A stretch of DNA of 64,000 nucleotides from Terriglobales bacterium. GTDB lineage: Bacteria; Acidobacteriota; Terriglobia; Terriglobales; Acidobacteriaceae. The stretch spans positions 62,001 through 126,000 of the forward strand of contig DASPRM010000075.1 of assembly GCA_035624455.1 (NCBI GenBank), given 5' to 3'. Each line of letters opens with the position of its first letter. Position 1 is the first letter of the stretch. The position numbers and the translations under genes were made by a program. This document shows, piece by piece, positions 1 through 7,626 of this stretch. The notes under the pieces are model-generated. The model ran no database searches and had not been told where the DNA came from. It saw nothing but the letters and a program-made list of their open reading frames with translations.

Positions 1-238
1 GCCTCCTGCGGCGCCCCACTTCCGGGGGCATCACATCCAGTCACGTCTACGCTAACCGTGCCTGCCGCAAGTCGCTATCCGGGATAACCTGTAAATCGGC
101 GAGGAATGCTGGTAGAGCTATCTAATCTGCGGAAGGCATCAAGTCGAATGGAACTAAAGAACTATGGGTTTCTGACAGATTACTGGATTCTGAGAGATTA
201 CTTTATTCCAGACTACAAATCGGGGCGAGGGACCCGAC

Positions 239-589
239 TTATTTCACAGCCTCCAAGCTGTCGAGCGTCAAATCCACGACCACGTTCTTAGTCGAGCATG
301 CAAAAAGGGACGAATAGTGAAAAATCCTTTCTCCTACGCTGTAATCGATGCGGTCTTCAGACATGTTCCGAAATATGTCCATGCCGGTGGCTATTCCTGC
401 CCAAAAGATAATCTCCTCCAGACTCATCGGATTCTCGGAATTACGCGGTAGCTTGCAGAGCCGGTCGGTGATCGCTTTCGCCTCTTCCGCTGTGAGCTCT
501 TCCAGGTGCTCAGCAAAGGAAATCACATCCACTATGCGTGAGAACGTCTGTACTGTAGGAAAATCCTTCTTTTTTCGGCGGATGTCCAT
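239..589 (-). CDS. hypothetical protein, 116 aa
   Basis: I do not recognise this protein. It is an intact 116-residue frame with ordinary codon use, a basic N-terminus (MDIRRKKKDF), a helical middle part rich in Glu and Ala (EHLEELTAEEAKAITDRL) and no signal peptide or membrane segment. One Cys lies in the middle (RLCKLP) and one near the C-terminus (FACST). The ribosome binding site is weak (GGTGAG). The flanks (1-238 and 590-788) show nothing else I can support. It is probably a small cytoplasmic protein. The length and codon pattern favour a real gene, but without a family match this stays moderate. Confidence 0.55.
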   Translation of the reverse strand: MDIRRKKKDFPTVQTFSRIVDVISFAEHLEELTAEEAKAITDRLCKLPRNSENPMSLEEIIFWAGIATGMDIFRNMSEDRIDYSVGERIFHYSSLFACSTKNVVVDLTLDSLEAVK

Positions 590-788
590 CTCTCACCAAT
601 CTGATTTCTATGGTTTGGTTTCTAGTTCCAGATGCTCCACAGCCAGACTCTAGGCCGCAGGCGCGGCGCGGTAAATCCTGTGCACTGCGTAATTAGCAAC
701 AGAATTTGCTGTACACACGCAGGTTACAAAGTGCTCCCGTCCGCTGTAATATTCAGTTCCCAATCTCGCTGATGTCATAGGACAGAAA

Positions 789-1172
789 ATGGCACGTGTG
801 GTCCAACTCAGAATTCAGGTAGAAAACAAACCTGGCATGCTCGCGACGATTTGTTCGGAACTGGCCAAGCGGGCTGTCAACATCACAGCAGTTATGGCCT
901 CTCAGGAAAGCCAGGGTGGCATTCGTCTGCTGGCCACTCCGCTGGCTGTTGCTCGAAGGGTCCTTGAAGAAATCCGGATTCCTTTCGAGGAAGAGGACGC
1001 GATTGCGGTGCGGGTTACCGACCGTCCGGGAGCTCTCGGACGTATTATGAGAAAGCTTGCCGAAGCGGGAGTGAACGTGGAGTACGCCTACGGCTCGATC
1101 GTGAAGGGTAGCGAGCGTGCGCTCATCGTAGTGGGAGTGCACGACATAGCCAAGGCAGAGAAGCTAATTTGA
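789..1172 (+). CDS. tandem ACT domain protein
   Basis: The 127 residues consist of two ACT repeats and little else: about residues 5-60 (VENKPGMLATICSELAKRAV) and 72-125 (VTDRPGALGRIMRKLAEAGV). ACT domains bind amino acids or similar small ligands at dimer interfaces; stand-alone tandem forms are regulatory or ligand-sensing proteins of mostly unknown target. Each repeat keeps the Pro-Gly turn (KPGML, RPGAL) that shapes the ligand site. AGGA lies about 7 nt before the ATG and supports the start. It faces the convergent glc genes and shares no operon with them. There is no attached enzyme domain, so the ligand cannot be named. Confidence 0.85.
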   Translation: MARVVQLRIQVENKPGMLATICSELAKRAVNITAVMASQESQGGIRLLATPLAVARRVLEEIRIPFEEEDAIAVRVTDRPGALGRIMRKLAEAGVNVEYAYGSIVKGSERALIVVGVHDIAKAEKLI

Positions 1173-1260
1173 AAACAGCGATCAGCTCGCCAGGCTTTGG
1201 TGCCTGACTCGGCCTCGGGAAGTCTTTTCTGAATACCTAGCCGGAGGCTTGTTCTGCCTA

Positions 1261-2586
1261 TCATTCGCGATATGCCTCGTCCAGCAGTTCGATTACGTGT
1301 GCGACCCGCTGCTTCGTTCCTCGTAATTTCACTCCTAATCCCAATTGCAGCATGCAGCCCACGTTCGCGGTCGCGATGATTTCAGCATCAGTCCCGCAGA
1401 TATCATCCATCTTGGCCTCAAGGATCTTCATCGACAATTCATTTTCGACCACGTTGTAGGTTCCTGCGCTGCCACAACAGTAATCGGAATGTGGCATCTC
1501 GACCAGCTCTGCTCCTATCGCCTGCAACAACTGGCGCGGAGCCGAGCGAATCCTCTGTGCGTGCGCGAGATGGCAAGGATCCTGATAGGTTATTTTCTTC
1601 CCGGCGCGCTTCTTTACAGGACGGACCCCCAGCTCTACCAGGAACTCCGAGATATCTTTCACTCTCGCCGCAAATTCAGCCGCTTTCACGACATACTCTG
1701 TATCCTGCTCGAGCAGCTCACGATATTCCTTGAGAGCAGCTCCGCATCCCGCCGCATTGCTCACGATGGCATCGACGGATTCGCCGAGCATCGCGTCGAT
1801 ATTCCTCCGTGCCAATGCGCGAGCTTGCTCGCGGTAGCCGGCGTGCGCGTGAAGCGCACCGCAACATCCCTGGCCCTCGCTCACGACCACGGTAACGCCG
1901 TTTTCCACCAGCACACGCACCGCAGCACGATTCAACTCGGAAAAAGCCACGCTCGCAATGCAGCCCGCCAGCAGAGCAACTTTAGCTTTCTGTTCTCCTC
2001 GGGCGGGAAATGTCATGCCCAGCTCATCGAGAAAAAATTCTCGGTCGATTGTCGGCGCCAACGATTCCAGGCTTGCCAGCCCCAAAATGTGCAGCAGTCC
2101 GCTGACGCGCACCAGCCGCTGTAATCCCGATACCTGATACAACCGCAATGCCTTCGCCCAACGCCTCATCACATCGTACCGGGTCAGCATCACCCTATAG
2201 ACATAGTCACGAATCGTTCGCCGCATCCAGGATCTGGGGTAATTCTCTTCAATCTCTGCACGCGCACGCTCCACGATGCGTCCGTAGTGCACGCCGGAGG
2301 GGCACGCTGTCTGGCAGGCCAGGCAACCCAGGCAACGATCGATATGCTGAACGAACGAATTTCCGATCGCTAACTCCCCGGCATCAACCTGTAGTACCTG
2401 GTAGATGCGACCCCGTGGGGAATCCGCTTCCAATCCGAGAATCCGATAGGTCGGGCATTGTTGCAGGCAAAGGCCGCAATGAATACAGGTGGAATAGAGC
2501 TCCCATGTAGGTCGATCCCCGGTAGTGAAATTAGAGGGACGGATAACCTGCGGTTCTTGGACTTGCTTCGCCGCTTCTTGAGGCAC
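1261..2586 (-). CDS. glcF: glycolate oxidase iron-sulfur subunit GlcF
   Basis: This is the electron-transfer subunit of the membrane-associated glycolate (or D-lactate-type) dehydrogenase, passing electrons from the flavin subunits towards the quinone pool. Two [4Fe-4S] ferredoxin motifs are visible: C34-C37-C40-C44 (CIHCGLCLQQCP) and C85-C88-C91-C95 (CLGCLACQTACP). Two CCG-type cysteine-rich domains follow, with GQGCCGALHAHAG in the first and DPCHLAHAQRI and YCCGSAG in the second. The length of 441 residues is normal. It is the last gene of a glcD-glcE-glcF operon, five bases after glcE. Confidence 0.93.
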   Translation of the reverse strand: MPQEAAKQVQEPQVIRPSNFTTGDRPTWELYSTCIHCGLCLQQCPTYRILGLEADSPRGRIYQVLQVDAGELAIGNSFVQHIDRCLGCLACQTACPSGVHYGRIVERARAEIEENYPRSWMRRTIRDYVYRVMLTRYDVMRRWAKALRLYQVSGLQRLVRVSGLLHILGLASLESLAPTIDREFFLDELGMTFPARGEQKAKVALLAGCIASVAFSELNRAAVRVLVENGVTVVVSEGQGCCGALHAHAGYREQARALARRNIDAMLGESVDAIVSNAAGCGAALKEYRELLEQDTEYVVKAAEFAARVKDISEFLVELGVRPVKKRAGKKITYQDPCHLAHAQRIRSAPRQLLQAIGAELVEMPHSDYCCGSAGTYNVVENELSMKILEAKMDDICGTDAEIIATANVGCMLQLGLGVKLRGTKQRVAHVIELLDEAYRE

Positions 2587-2591
2587 TGGGC

Positions 2592-3920
2592 TCAGAATAG
2601 AAATCTCCCACGATTCAGAATGCCGTTCGGATCTAACGCATTCTTCACTATCCGCATTGCAGCAATATCCGTAGGACTTGTTCCCCAGACATCCAGCTTG
2701 GACTTGAAATTGGTCGGACAGTGCAACACGAACGCCGACGCATCCCTCGGCAGTTGATCGCGGAAATCGGTAATTGCGTTCGCGAACGAACTACAATCGG
2801 CCGCAGACGGAGATAAAAATGCTACTAGCATCGAGCCCACTCCCACTCGTCCAATCACAGCTACGACGAGTCCATTTTTCTCCGCGGCTCTCTGCGCTGC
2901 GACAAGCATCTCTCCGATCGAATGGGTTGTGAGGCTCACGTTCAGCACGACGCTCACACCATCCTGGCGGGCGACTGAGGTTGGAAATTCGGCAACCGCC
3001 CGCCACGTTCGCGCTTCCTCCGCTCCCTCCAACTCCCGGGCAATTCTCGATCCCAACTCATTGCGATATCGCGCGTGCACCCGCTCGCTTCCTCCCGCGC
3101 GCACCAACACGCTCCAGCGACCACTCACGGCATTTTCGCCTAAATGAACCTGCGCTTTCGGCGACACAAGCTCCAGGCATAGCGGTGAAAGGGGCGACTG
3201 CAGCACGGCCTCGCGAAAAGCTATCGCCCCCTCGTGATTGTCGAAAACACCTACAAATGTTCGGGTCAGGGCTGGAGCAGGAAAAACTTTGAAGCTGGCT
3301 GAAACGATCACACCTAGAGTGCCAAAGCTGCCGATCATCAGCTTCATCAGGTCAAAGCCCGCGACATTCTTAACTACACGCCCGCCACCCTTCGCGATTT
3401 TTCCATCTCCCGTTACGAATTTCACTCCAATGCAGAAGTCTCGGATGGCACCATAACTTTGCCTTTCAGCGCTATGCGCTGCGGTCGCCATTGTTCCGCC
3501 GATCGTTGCTATGTCGGCCCGCGCGATGTCCAGCGGAAATAGCTGTCTGTGATCCGCTGCTAGGCTTCGCAGAGAGCTCACTGTCGTGCCTGCGCCGACT
3601 CCGATCGTCAGGTCTCCCGGATCGTAGTGCCCGATATCATCCAGCCGTGAAGTTCTGAGCATGATGTCGATCTTCTGTGGCGGCCGCCCAATACCTTGCT
3701 GTGTACCACCACCAGCCGGTACCACGACAAGGCCTTCGCGATTCGCCAATCGCAGAACCTCAGCGACCTCCTCCGCTGACCCCGGCGAAACTGCGATCCC
3801 TGGCGGCGCATTGTCCACGGAAAGCTTTTCCAGTTCAGCCGGGTCCTGGCAGACAAATGTTTCTCCTGCTATCCCTGCCAGCTCATGGGCAATCCTGGAA
3901 GTCAAGGCTGCTGTTGTCAT
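2592..3920 (-). CDS. glcE: glycolate oxidase FAD-binding subunit GlcE
   Basis: This 442-residue protein carries an FAD-binding type 4 (PCMH) fold followed by a linked-oxidase C-terminal part, as in GlcE. Recognisable stretches are VVPAGGGTQQGIG for the pyrophosphate loop and TIGGTMATAAHSAERQSYG and GGGRVVKNVAGFDLMKL for the flavin pocket. GlcE pairs with GlcD and GlcF to oxidise glycolate to glyoxylate. Its ATG overlaps the glcD stop by one base (TAATG), which indicates translational coupling. It is divergent from GlcD in sequence and shorter, as expected for the second flavoprotein subunit. Confidence 0.92.
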   Translation of the reverse strand: MTTAALTSRIAHELAGIAGETFVCQDPAELEKLSVDNAPPGIAVSPGSAEEVAEVLRLANREGLVVVPAGGGTQQGIGRPPQKIDIMLRTSRLDDIGHYDPGDLTIGVGAGTTVSSLRSLAADHRQLFPLDIARADIATIGGTMATAAHSAERQSYGAIRDFCIGVKFVTGDGKIAKGGGRVVKNVAGFDLMKLMIGSFGTLGVIVSASFKVFPAPALTRTFVGVFDNHEGAIAFREAVLQSPLSPLCLELVSPKAQVHLGENAVSGRWSVLVRAGGSERVHARYRNELGSRIARELEGAEEARTWRAVAEFPTSVARQDGVSVVLNVSLTTHSIGEMLVAAQRAAEKNGLVVAVIGRVGVGSMLVAFLSPSAADCSSFANAITDFRDQLPRDASAFVLHCPTNFKSKLDVWGTSPTDIAAMRIVKNALDPNGILNRGRFLF

Positions 3921-5350
3921 TACACCATCTCTGGCAGAGGCCGTCTCGACACGATTCCTTCTCTGCAGCTTCGCGGCGTGGGAAATACTTTCTGCGGATT
4001 TAGCACCCCCTTTGGGTTAAACGCATCATGCAGCCGCCTCATTATCTCCAGGTCCTGATCCGAGAACAGCATCGACATGAGCTCGTTCTTTTCCATGCCT
4101 ACACCATGCTCGCCAGTAATTGACCCTCCCATTTCCACGCAGCGCTTCAGAATGTCTGCGCCGGCGGCGTGTGTTTTCGCGATTTGCACCGGATCGCGAA
4201 TATCAAACAGGATTGCCGGATGGAGATTGCCGTCGCCGGCGTGAAAAATATTCCCAATCCGCAACCCATATTTCTCGGATACGCCTGCGATAAACTCGAG
4301 CACCTCTGGAATTTTGGTACGGGGCACTACACCATCCTGCGTGTAGTAGGAAGGACTGATCCGTCCGATGGCGGCAAAGGCATTCTTCCGCCCCATCCAC
4401 AAGAGCTGGCGTTGCTGTTCGCTCTTCGCACGCCGAACTTCACGCGCGTGATTGCGATCGCAGACCGTCTTCACCGCCTCAGCCTGCTCTTCCACTTCCT
4501 CGCGCAGCCCCTCCAGCTCAATCAGCAGCACTGCGCCCGAATCCAGCGGGTATCCCGCGTGGGTGGCTTCTTCGACGGTTCGAAGCGTCCAGCCATCCAG
4601 CATCTCCAGCGCCGACGGCGTGATTCCTTCTGCGGTCAACGACGTCACCGTCCGGGCCGCATCATCAATCGTGTTGAAAATCGCGAGTAGCGTGGCAACA
4701 GACTCGGCGATAGGCGATAGCTTCACCGTAATGCGGGTGACAATACCGAGCGTCCCCTCTGAGCCCACAAAAAAACCGGTGAGGTCATAACCCAGACTAT
4801 CCGCCGCTTTGCCTCCCAATTCGACAACCCTGCCGTCGGCCAGGACCACCTCCAGGCCAGTGACATGATTCACCGTTACGCCATACAACAGAGTGTGCGG
4901 CCCCCCGGAATTCTCTGCAACATTGCCCCCGATCGTGGATGCCTTCTGGCTCGAGGGATCGGGAGCGAAGTACAAGCCGTGCTTCGCCGTTGCTTGTGAT
5001 AGCTCCAGGTTCACTACGCCTGGTTCTACGACCGCGCGCCGGTTTGATGCATCGATCTCCAGGATCCTAGTCATCCGCGAGAAGACCATCACGATGCCGC
5101 CCTGCCGTGGAACGGAACCGCCGCTCAGGCCTGTCCCCGCTCCCCGGGGAACGATGGCCACCCCGACCTCACTGGCTAAACGTGCAATCCGCGAGACCTC
5201 CGGTGTGCTCCGCGGGAGTACCACCAGTTCCGCCCGACCCTTAGCCAGGCCGGCGTCATATTCATAGAGGGACACGTCCTCACGGCGGTCGAGCACGCCA
5301 TCGGGACCGACGATCTGTTTCAATTTTCTTGCCAGTTTGGAGAGCTGCAT
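3920..5350 (-). CDS. glcD: glycolate oxidase catalytic subunit GlcD
   Basis: This is the FAD-linked catalytic subunit of glycolate oxidase (476 residues). The FAD-binding type 4 domain occupies about residues 35-215 (VPRGAGTGLSGGSVP, TIGGNVAENSGGPHTL) and the FAD-oxidase C domain the remainder, with the typical HAGDGNLHP and GSITGEHGVGMEKN motifs. It reads into glcE with a one-base overlap. Glycolate oxidation to glyoxylate would allow use of plant or phototroph exudates or salvage of phosphoglycolate. D-lactate dehydrogenases belong to the same family, but the three-gene DEF layout favours glycolate. There is no strong ribosome binding site at the ATG used here. Confidence 0.93.
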   Translation of the reverse strand: MQLSKLARKLKQIVGPDGVLDRREDVSLYEYDAGLAKGRAELVVLPRSTPEVSRIARLASEVGVAIVPRGAGTGLSGGSVPRQGGIVMVFSRMTRILEIDASNRRAVVEPGVVNLELSQATAKHGLYFAPDPSSQKASTIGGNVAENSGGPHTLLYGVTVNHVTGLEVVLADGRVVELGGKAADSLGYDLTGFFVGSEGTLGIVTRITVKLSPIAESVATLLAIFNTIDDAARTVTSLTAEGITPSALEMLDGWTLRTVEEATHAGYPLDSGAVLLIELEGLREEVEEQAEAVKTVCDRNHAREVRRAKSEQQRQLLWMGRKNAFAAIGRISPSYYTQDGVVPRTKIPEVLEFIAGVSEKYGLRIGNIFHAGDGNLHPAILFDIRDPVQIAKTHAAGADILKRCVEMGGSITGEHGVGMEKNELMSMLFSDQDLEIMRRLHDAFNPKGVLNPQKVFPTPRSCREGIVSRRPLPEMV

Positions 5351-5424
5351 GGGGTTGGCCGACTACTCCACCCTAAATCTAGCACCGCCTTCGGCGTACA
5401 GAAAGAAAGGAGATCAGTAAATTC

Positions 5425-5919
5425 CTAGCGGGTTTCCTTCCGGATTGGGCTCGTGGGGTTGGGCCCAACGTATACCTCGGTGCAACTGTATTGCGGAAAC
5501 ACCATACATTCCGTCATCGTCTGCGGCCGTTTCTGCGACCCTGGTCCGGATCCGACAGACTCTGTAATTGGGAGTTCCGGCGTCTGGCTTCTTCCCTCTT
5601 CGCCCAAGTAAATTTCAGTACAGCTGTACTGGGGAAATGGCGTGCAAACGATTTCGTTGTTCGACTGCTCCGATGTAGGATTTTTCTGCGGCGATGTCGC
5701 TCCACTAGTGTCCGCTTGACCTACGGCTGCGGGTCTTGTCGGTCCTACATACACCTCCACGCAGCTGTAGTTGGGAAAGGAGGTGCACAGGGTCTCGGTC
5801 TGAGAGCGTTGCTGCTGTTTTCCGGAACCGCTCTGGGAAAGAGCTTGCCTTCCGCCTGCGACGCCCGTACCGACGATCAGCAAAGCACCCAAAGCCCATA
5901 CTCGAACTTCCGTAATCAC
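5425..5919 (-). CDS. small exported protein with three CxxFPxYSC repeats
   Basis: I do not recognise a family. From the GTG at 5919 the protein has 164 residues: a hydrophobic N-terminal segment (VWALGALLIVGTGVAGG) that looks like a signal peptide or anchor, then a low-complexity Ser, Gln, Pro and Gly-rich chain carrying three near-identical motifs: CTSFPNYSCVEVYVG, CTPFPQYSCTEIYLG and CMVFPQYSCTEVYVG. Each has two Cys eight positions apart and starts 46-47 residues after the previous one (residues 45, 92 and 138). The GTG start is preferred because GGGGGG lies about five bases before it; a longer in-frame ATG exists at 5958. It lies downstream of the formate dehydrogenase genes on the same strand, 148 bases from fdhI. 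Function unknown. Confidence 0.7.
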   Translation of the reverse strand: MITEVRVWALGALLIVGTGVAGGRQALSQSGSGKQQQRSQTETLCTSFPNYSCVEVYVGPTRPAAVGQADTSGATSPQKNPTSEQSNNEIVCTPFPQYSCTEIYLGEEGRSQTPELPITESVGSGPGSQKRPQTMTECMVFPQYSCTEVYVGPNPTSPIRKETR

Positions 5920-6067
5920 AGGCGCCCCCCAGCAAAGCAGCCCAATCCTGGCCAGCACACAGCCGTGTGCTCCTATTGTTAATGTATTAGATGCAGGGTG
6001 GCGGTGATGTAAGCGCTATTTGTGCGATCGAGCGCTTTTACAGAACGGCGTCTCTCATTCAGCCGGC

Positions 6068-6742
6068 CTAGGTCCTTCTTACCGCTCCACTCTCGACTTT
6101 GTCGTACCAGAGCCGGGCATGCAGCATTGCCCACCCACGGGAGACGTAGCCCGTGGTCATCGCTGTCACACTTCCGGGGACCGTAAAGACAGCCATGTAC
6201 ACATGAAGGATGATCGCGCCGATGGTGATGAGGGCTGCGCCTTCGTGCACAAAGGCTACTAACGGCAGAGCCCAATGCCAACCCCTCGGGACGTACTCCG
6301 GCGCCCACATCACCAGACCCGACAAGATCAGTAGGATTGAGCCGTAAAACATGCCCCAGTAATAAATTTTCTGACCGGCATCATACTTGCCCTGAGGCGG
6401 CAGCAGATCGTCCTCGTTCTTGACGTAATACTTCACCTTATCCAGCCAGATGCGATCCTCTGAGCTGAGATTGAATTCGTCGCGCCAGAGCATGTGCATC
6501 CAGAAGATCCCCACCACAAAGAGAATGCCGATGATCGGATGCCAGAAACGCGCGGTCGGACCGCCACCCACCACGAATGCCAGCCAATACAAGTATGGCG
6601 TGAACAAGGCTAAGCCGGTCACCATGCAGTACACGTAGGTTCCCGCTGTGAACCAATGGCAGACGCGTTCTTCGGGCGTATAGCGAAGGATTTGATGCTC
6701 CTTCGGTCCTACATGCAAATGCGCTTCTTTACCGTTTGGCAT
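6068..6742 (-). CDS. fdhI: formate dehydrogenase cytochrome b556 subunit (gamma)
   Basis: This is the membrane subunit that takes electrons from the iron-sulfur subunit through b haems and reduces menaquinone. About four hydrophobic segments are visible, with His residues typical of FdnI (ERVCHWFTAGTY, FWHPIIGILF, FVHEGAALITIGAIILHVYM). The start is set at 6742 because GGGAG lies seven bases before this ATG; the longer frame to 6778 would overlap fdhB by 50 bases and has no better site. The chosen start still overlaps the end of fdhB by 14 bases. At 224 residues its length is normal for the family. Third gene of the formate dehydrogenase operon. Confidence 0.9.
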   Translation of the reverse strand: MPNGKEAHLHVGPKEHQILRYTPEERVCHWFTAGTYVYCMVTGLALFTPYLYWLAFVVGGGPTARFWHPIIGILFVVGIFWMHMLWRDEFNLSSEDRIWLDKVKYYVKNEDDLLPPQGKYDAGQKIYYWGMFYGSILLILSGLVMWAPEYVPRGWHWALPLVAFVHEGAALITIGAIILHVYMAVFTVPGSVTAMTTGYVSRGWAMLHARLWYDKVESGAVRRT

Positions 6743-7616
6743 CTTCTGTCTCCCGCATCTCTGCTTCCTTGGGTCCATAACGCAGGTAGTGGAGTGCTAC
6801 TCCGACCACACCAAAAAACATTGCCAGCCCACCGAGCCACTTCAGCGGCCCCTTCCACACTTTGACCAGGAAAGGAATGCGTGGATTCGCGGGGAGGCCG
6901 CCATATTTTTCTGGGTTCTTGATGTCGTGCAGGACGTAAATCACATGCGTGCCGCCGACGCCATCGGGATCATAAACTCCGGCATCCTTAAAGGAAGTGT
7001 GTTCCCGCAATTGCTTCGCCCGCTGCTCCGCCAGCATCTTCATGTCTTCTTTGCTGCCGAAATGCAGGCAACCGGTGGGACAAGTCTTGATGCACGCTGG
7101 TTCCAACCCTGCGGAGACCCGATCCGAGCATAGCGTGCACTTAAATACCTTCTTCGTCTCTGGATTGAATTTGGGAATGTTGAATGGGCAGCCGGTCACG
7201 CAATACTGGCAGCCAATGCAGTTCTCCTGATTGAAATCGACAATACCGTTGGCGTATTGCACAATTGCGCCGTTCGCCGGGCATGCCTCCAGGCATCCAG
7301 GCTGTTCGCAATGCATGCACTGGTCCTTGCGCATCAGCCACTGGAAAGTCCCATCCGCCTCGGTGTGCTCATTGAAACGAATCAGGTTCCAGTAGTTCCA
7401 GGCCGTGTCCGGCATTGTCTGATACGTGTTGTCGAAGGTTGTGGGGCGGAAGGGGTATCCATTCCACTCCACGCAGGCCACCTCACAAGCCTTGCAACCG
7501 ATGCAGGTGGTCACATCGATCAGCTTGCAAACGTCGTACTCGCGCGAAGCATCGCGTCCGGGCACCGGTCCGGCGTGACCCGAGATCGCCTTAACTTGGA
7601 GTGTTCCTGCTGCCAT
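6729..7616 (-). CDS. fdhB: formate dehydrogenase iron-sulfur subunit (beta)
   Basis: This four-cluster ferredoxin subunit carries electrons from the molybdenum or tungsten catalytic subunit to the cytochrome b subunit. Four Cys groups are present: CIGCKACEVAC, CMHCEQPGCLEACP, CIGCQYCVTGCP, and CTLCSDRVSAGLEPACIKTC with TGC after it. The C-terminus has one membrane helix (LGGLAMFFGVVGVALHYL), as in FdnH/FdoH, which anchors the periplasmic side. The length of 295 residues is normal. It follows fdhA after ten bases and overlaps fdhI, so the three genes form one operon. Confidence 0.94.
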   Translation of the reverse strand: MAAGTLQVKAISGHAGPVPGRDASREYDVCKLIDVTTCIGCKACEVACVEWNGYPFRPTTFDNTYQTMPDTAWNYWNLIRFNEHTEADGTFQWLMRKDQCMHCEQPGCLEACPANGAIVQYANGIVDFNQENCIGCQYCVTGCPFNIPKFNPETKKVFKCTLCSDRVSAGLEPACIKTCPTGCLHFGSKEDMKMLAEQRAKQLREHTSFKDAGVYDPDGVGGTHVIYVLHDIKNPEKYGGLPANPRIPFLVKVWKGPLKWLGGLAMFFGVVGVALHYLRYGPKEAEMRETEDAKR

Positions 7617-7626
7617 CGACCCCTCC

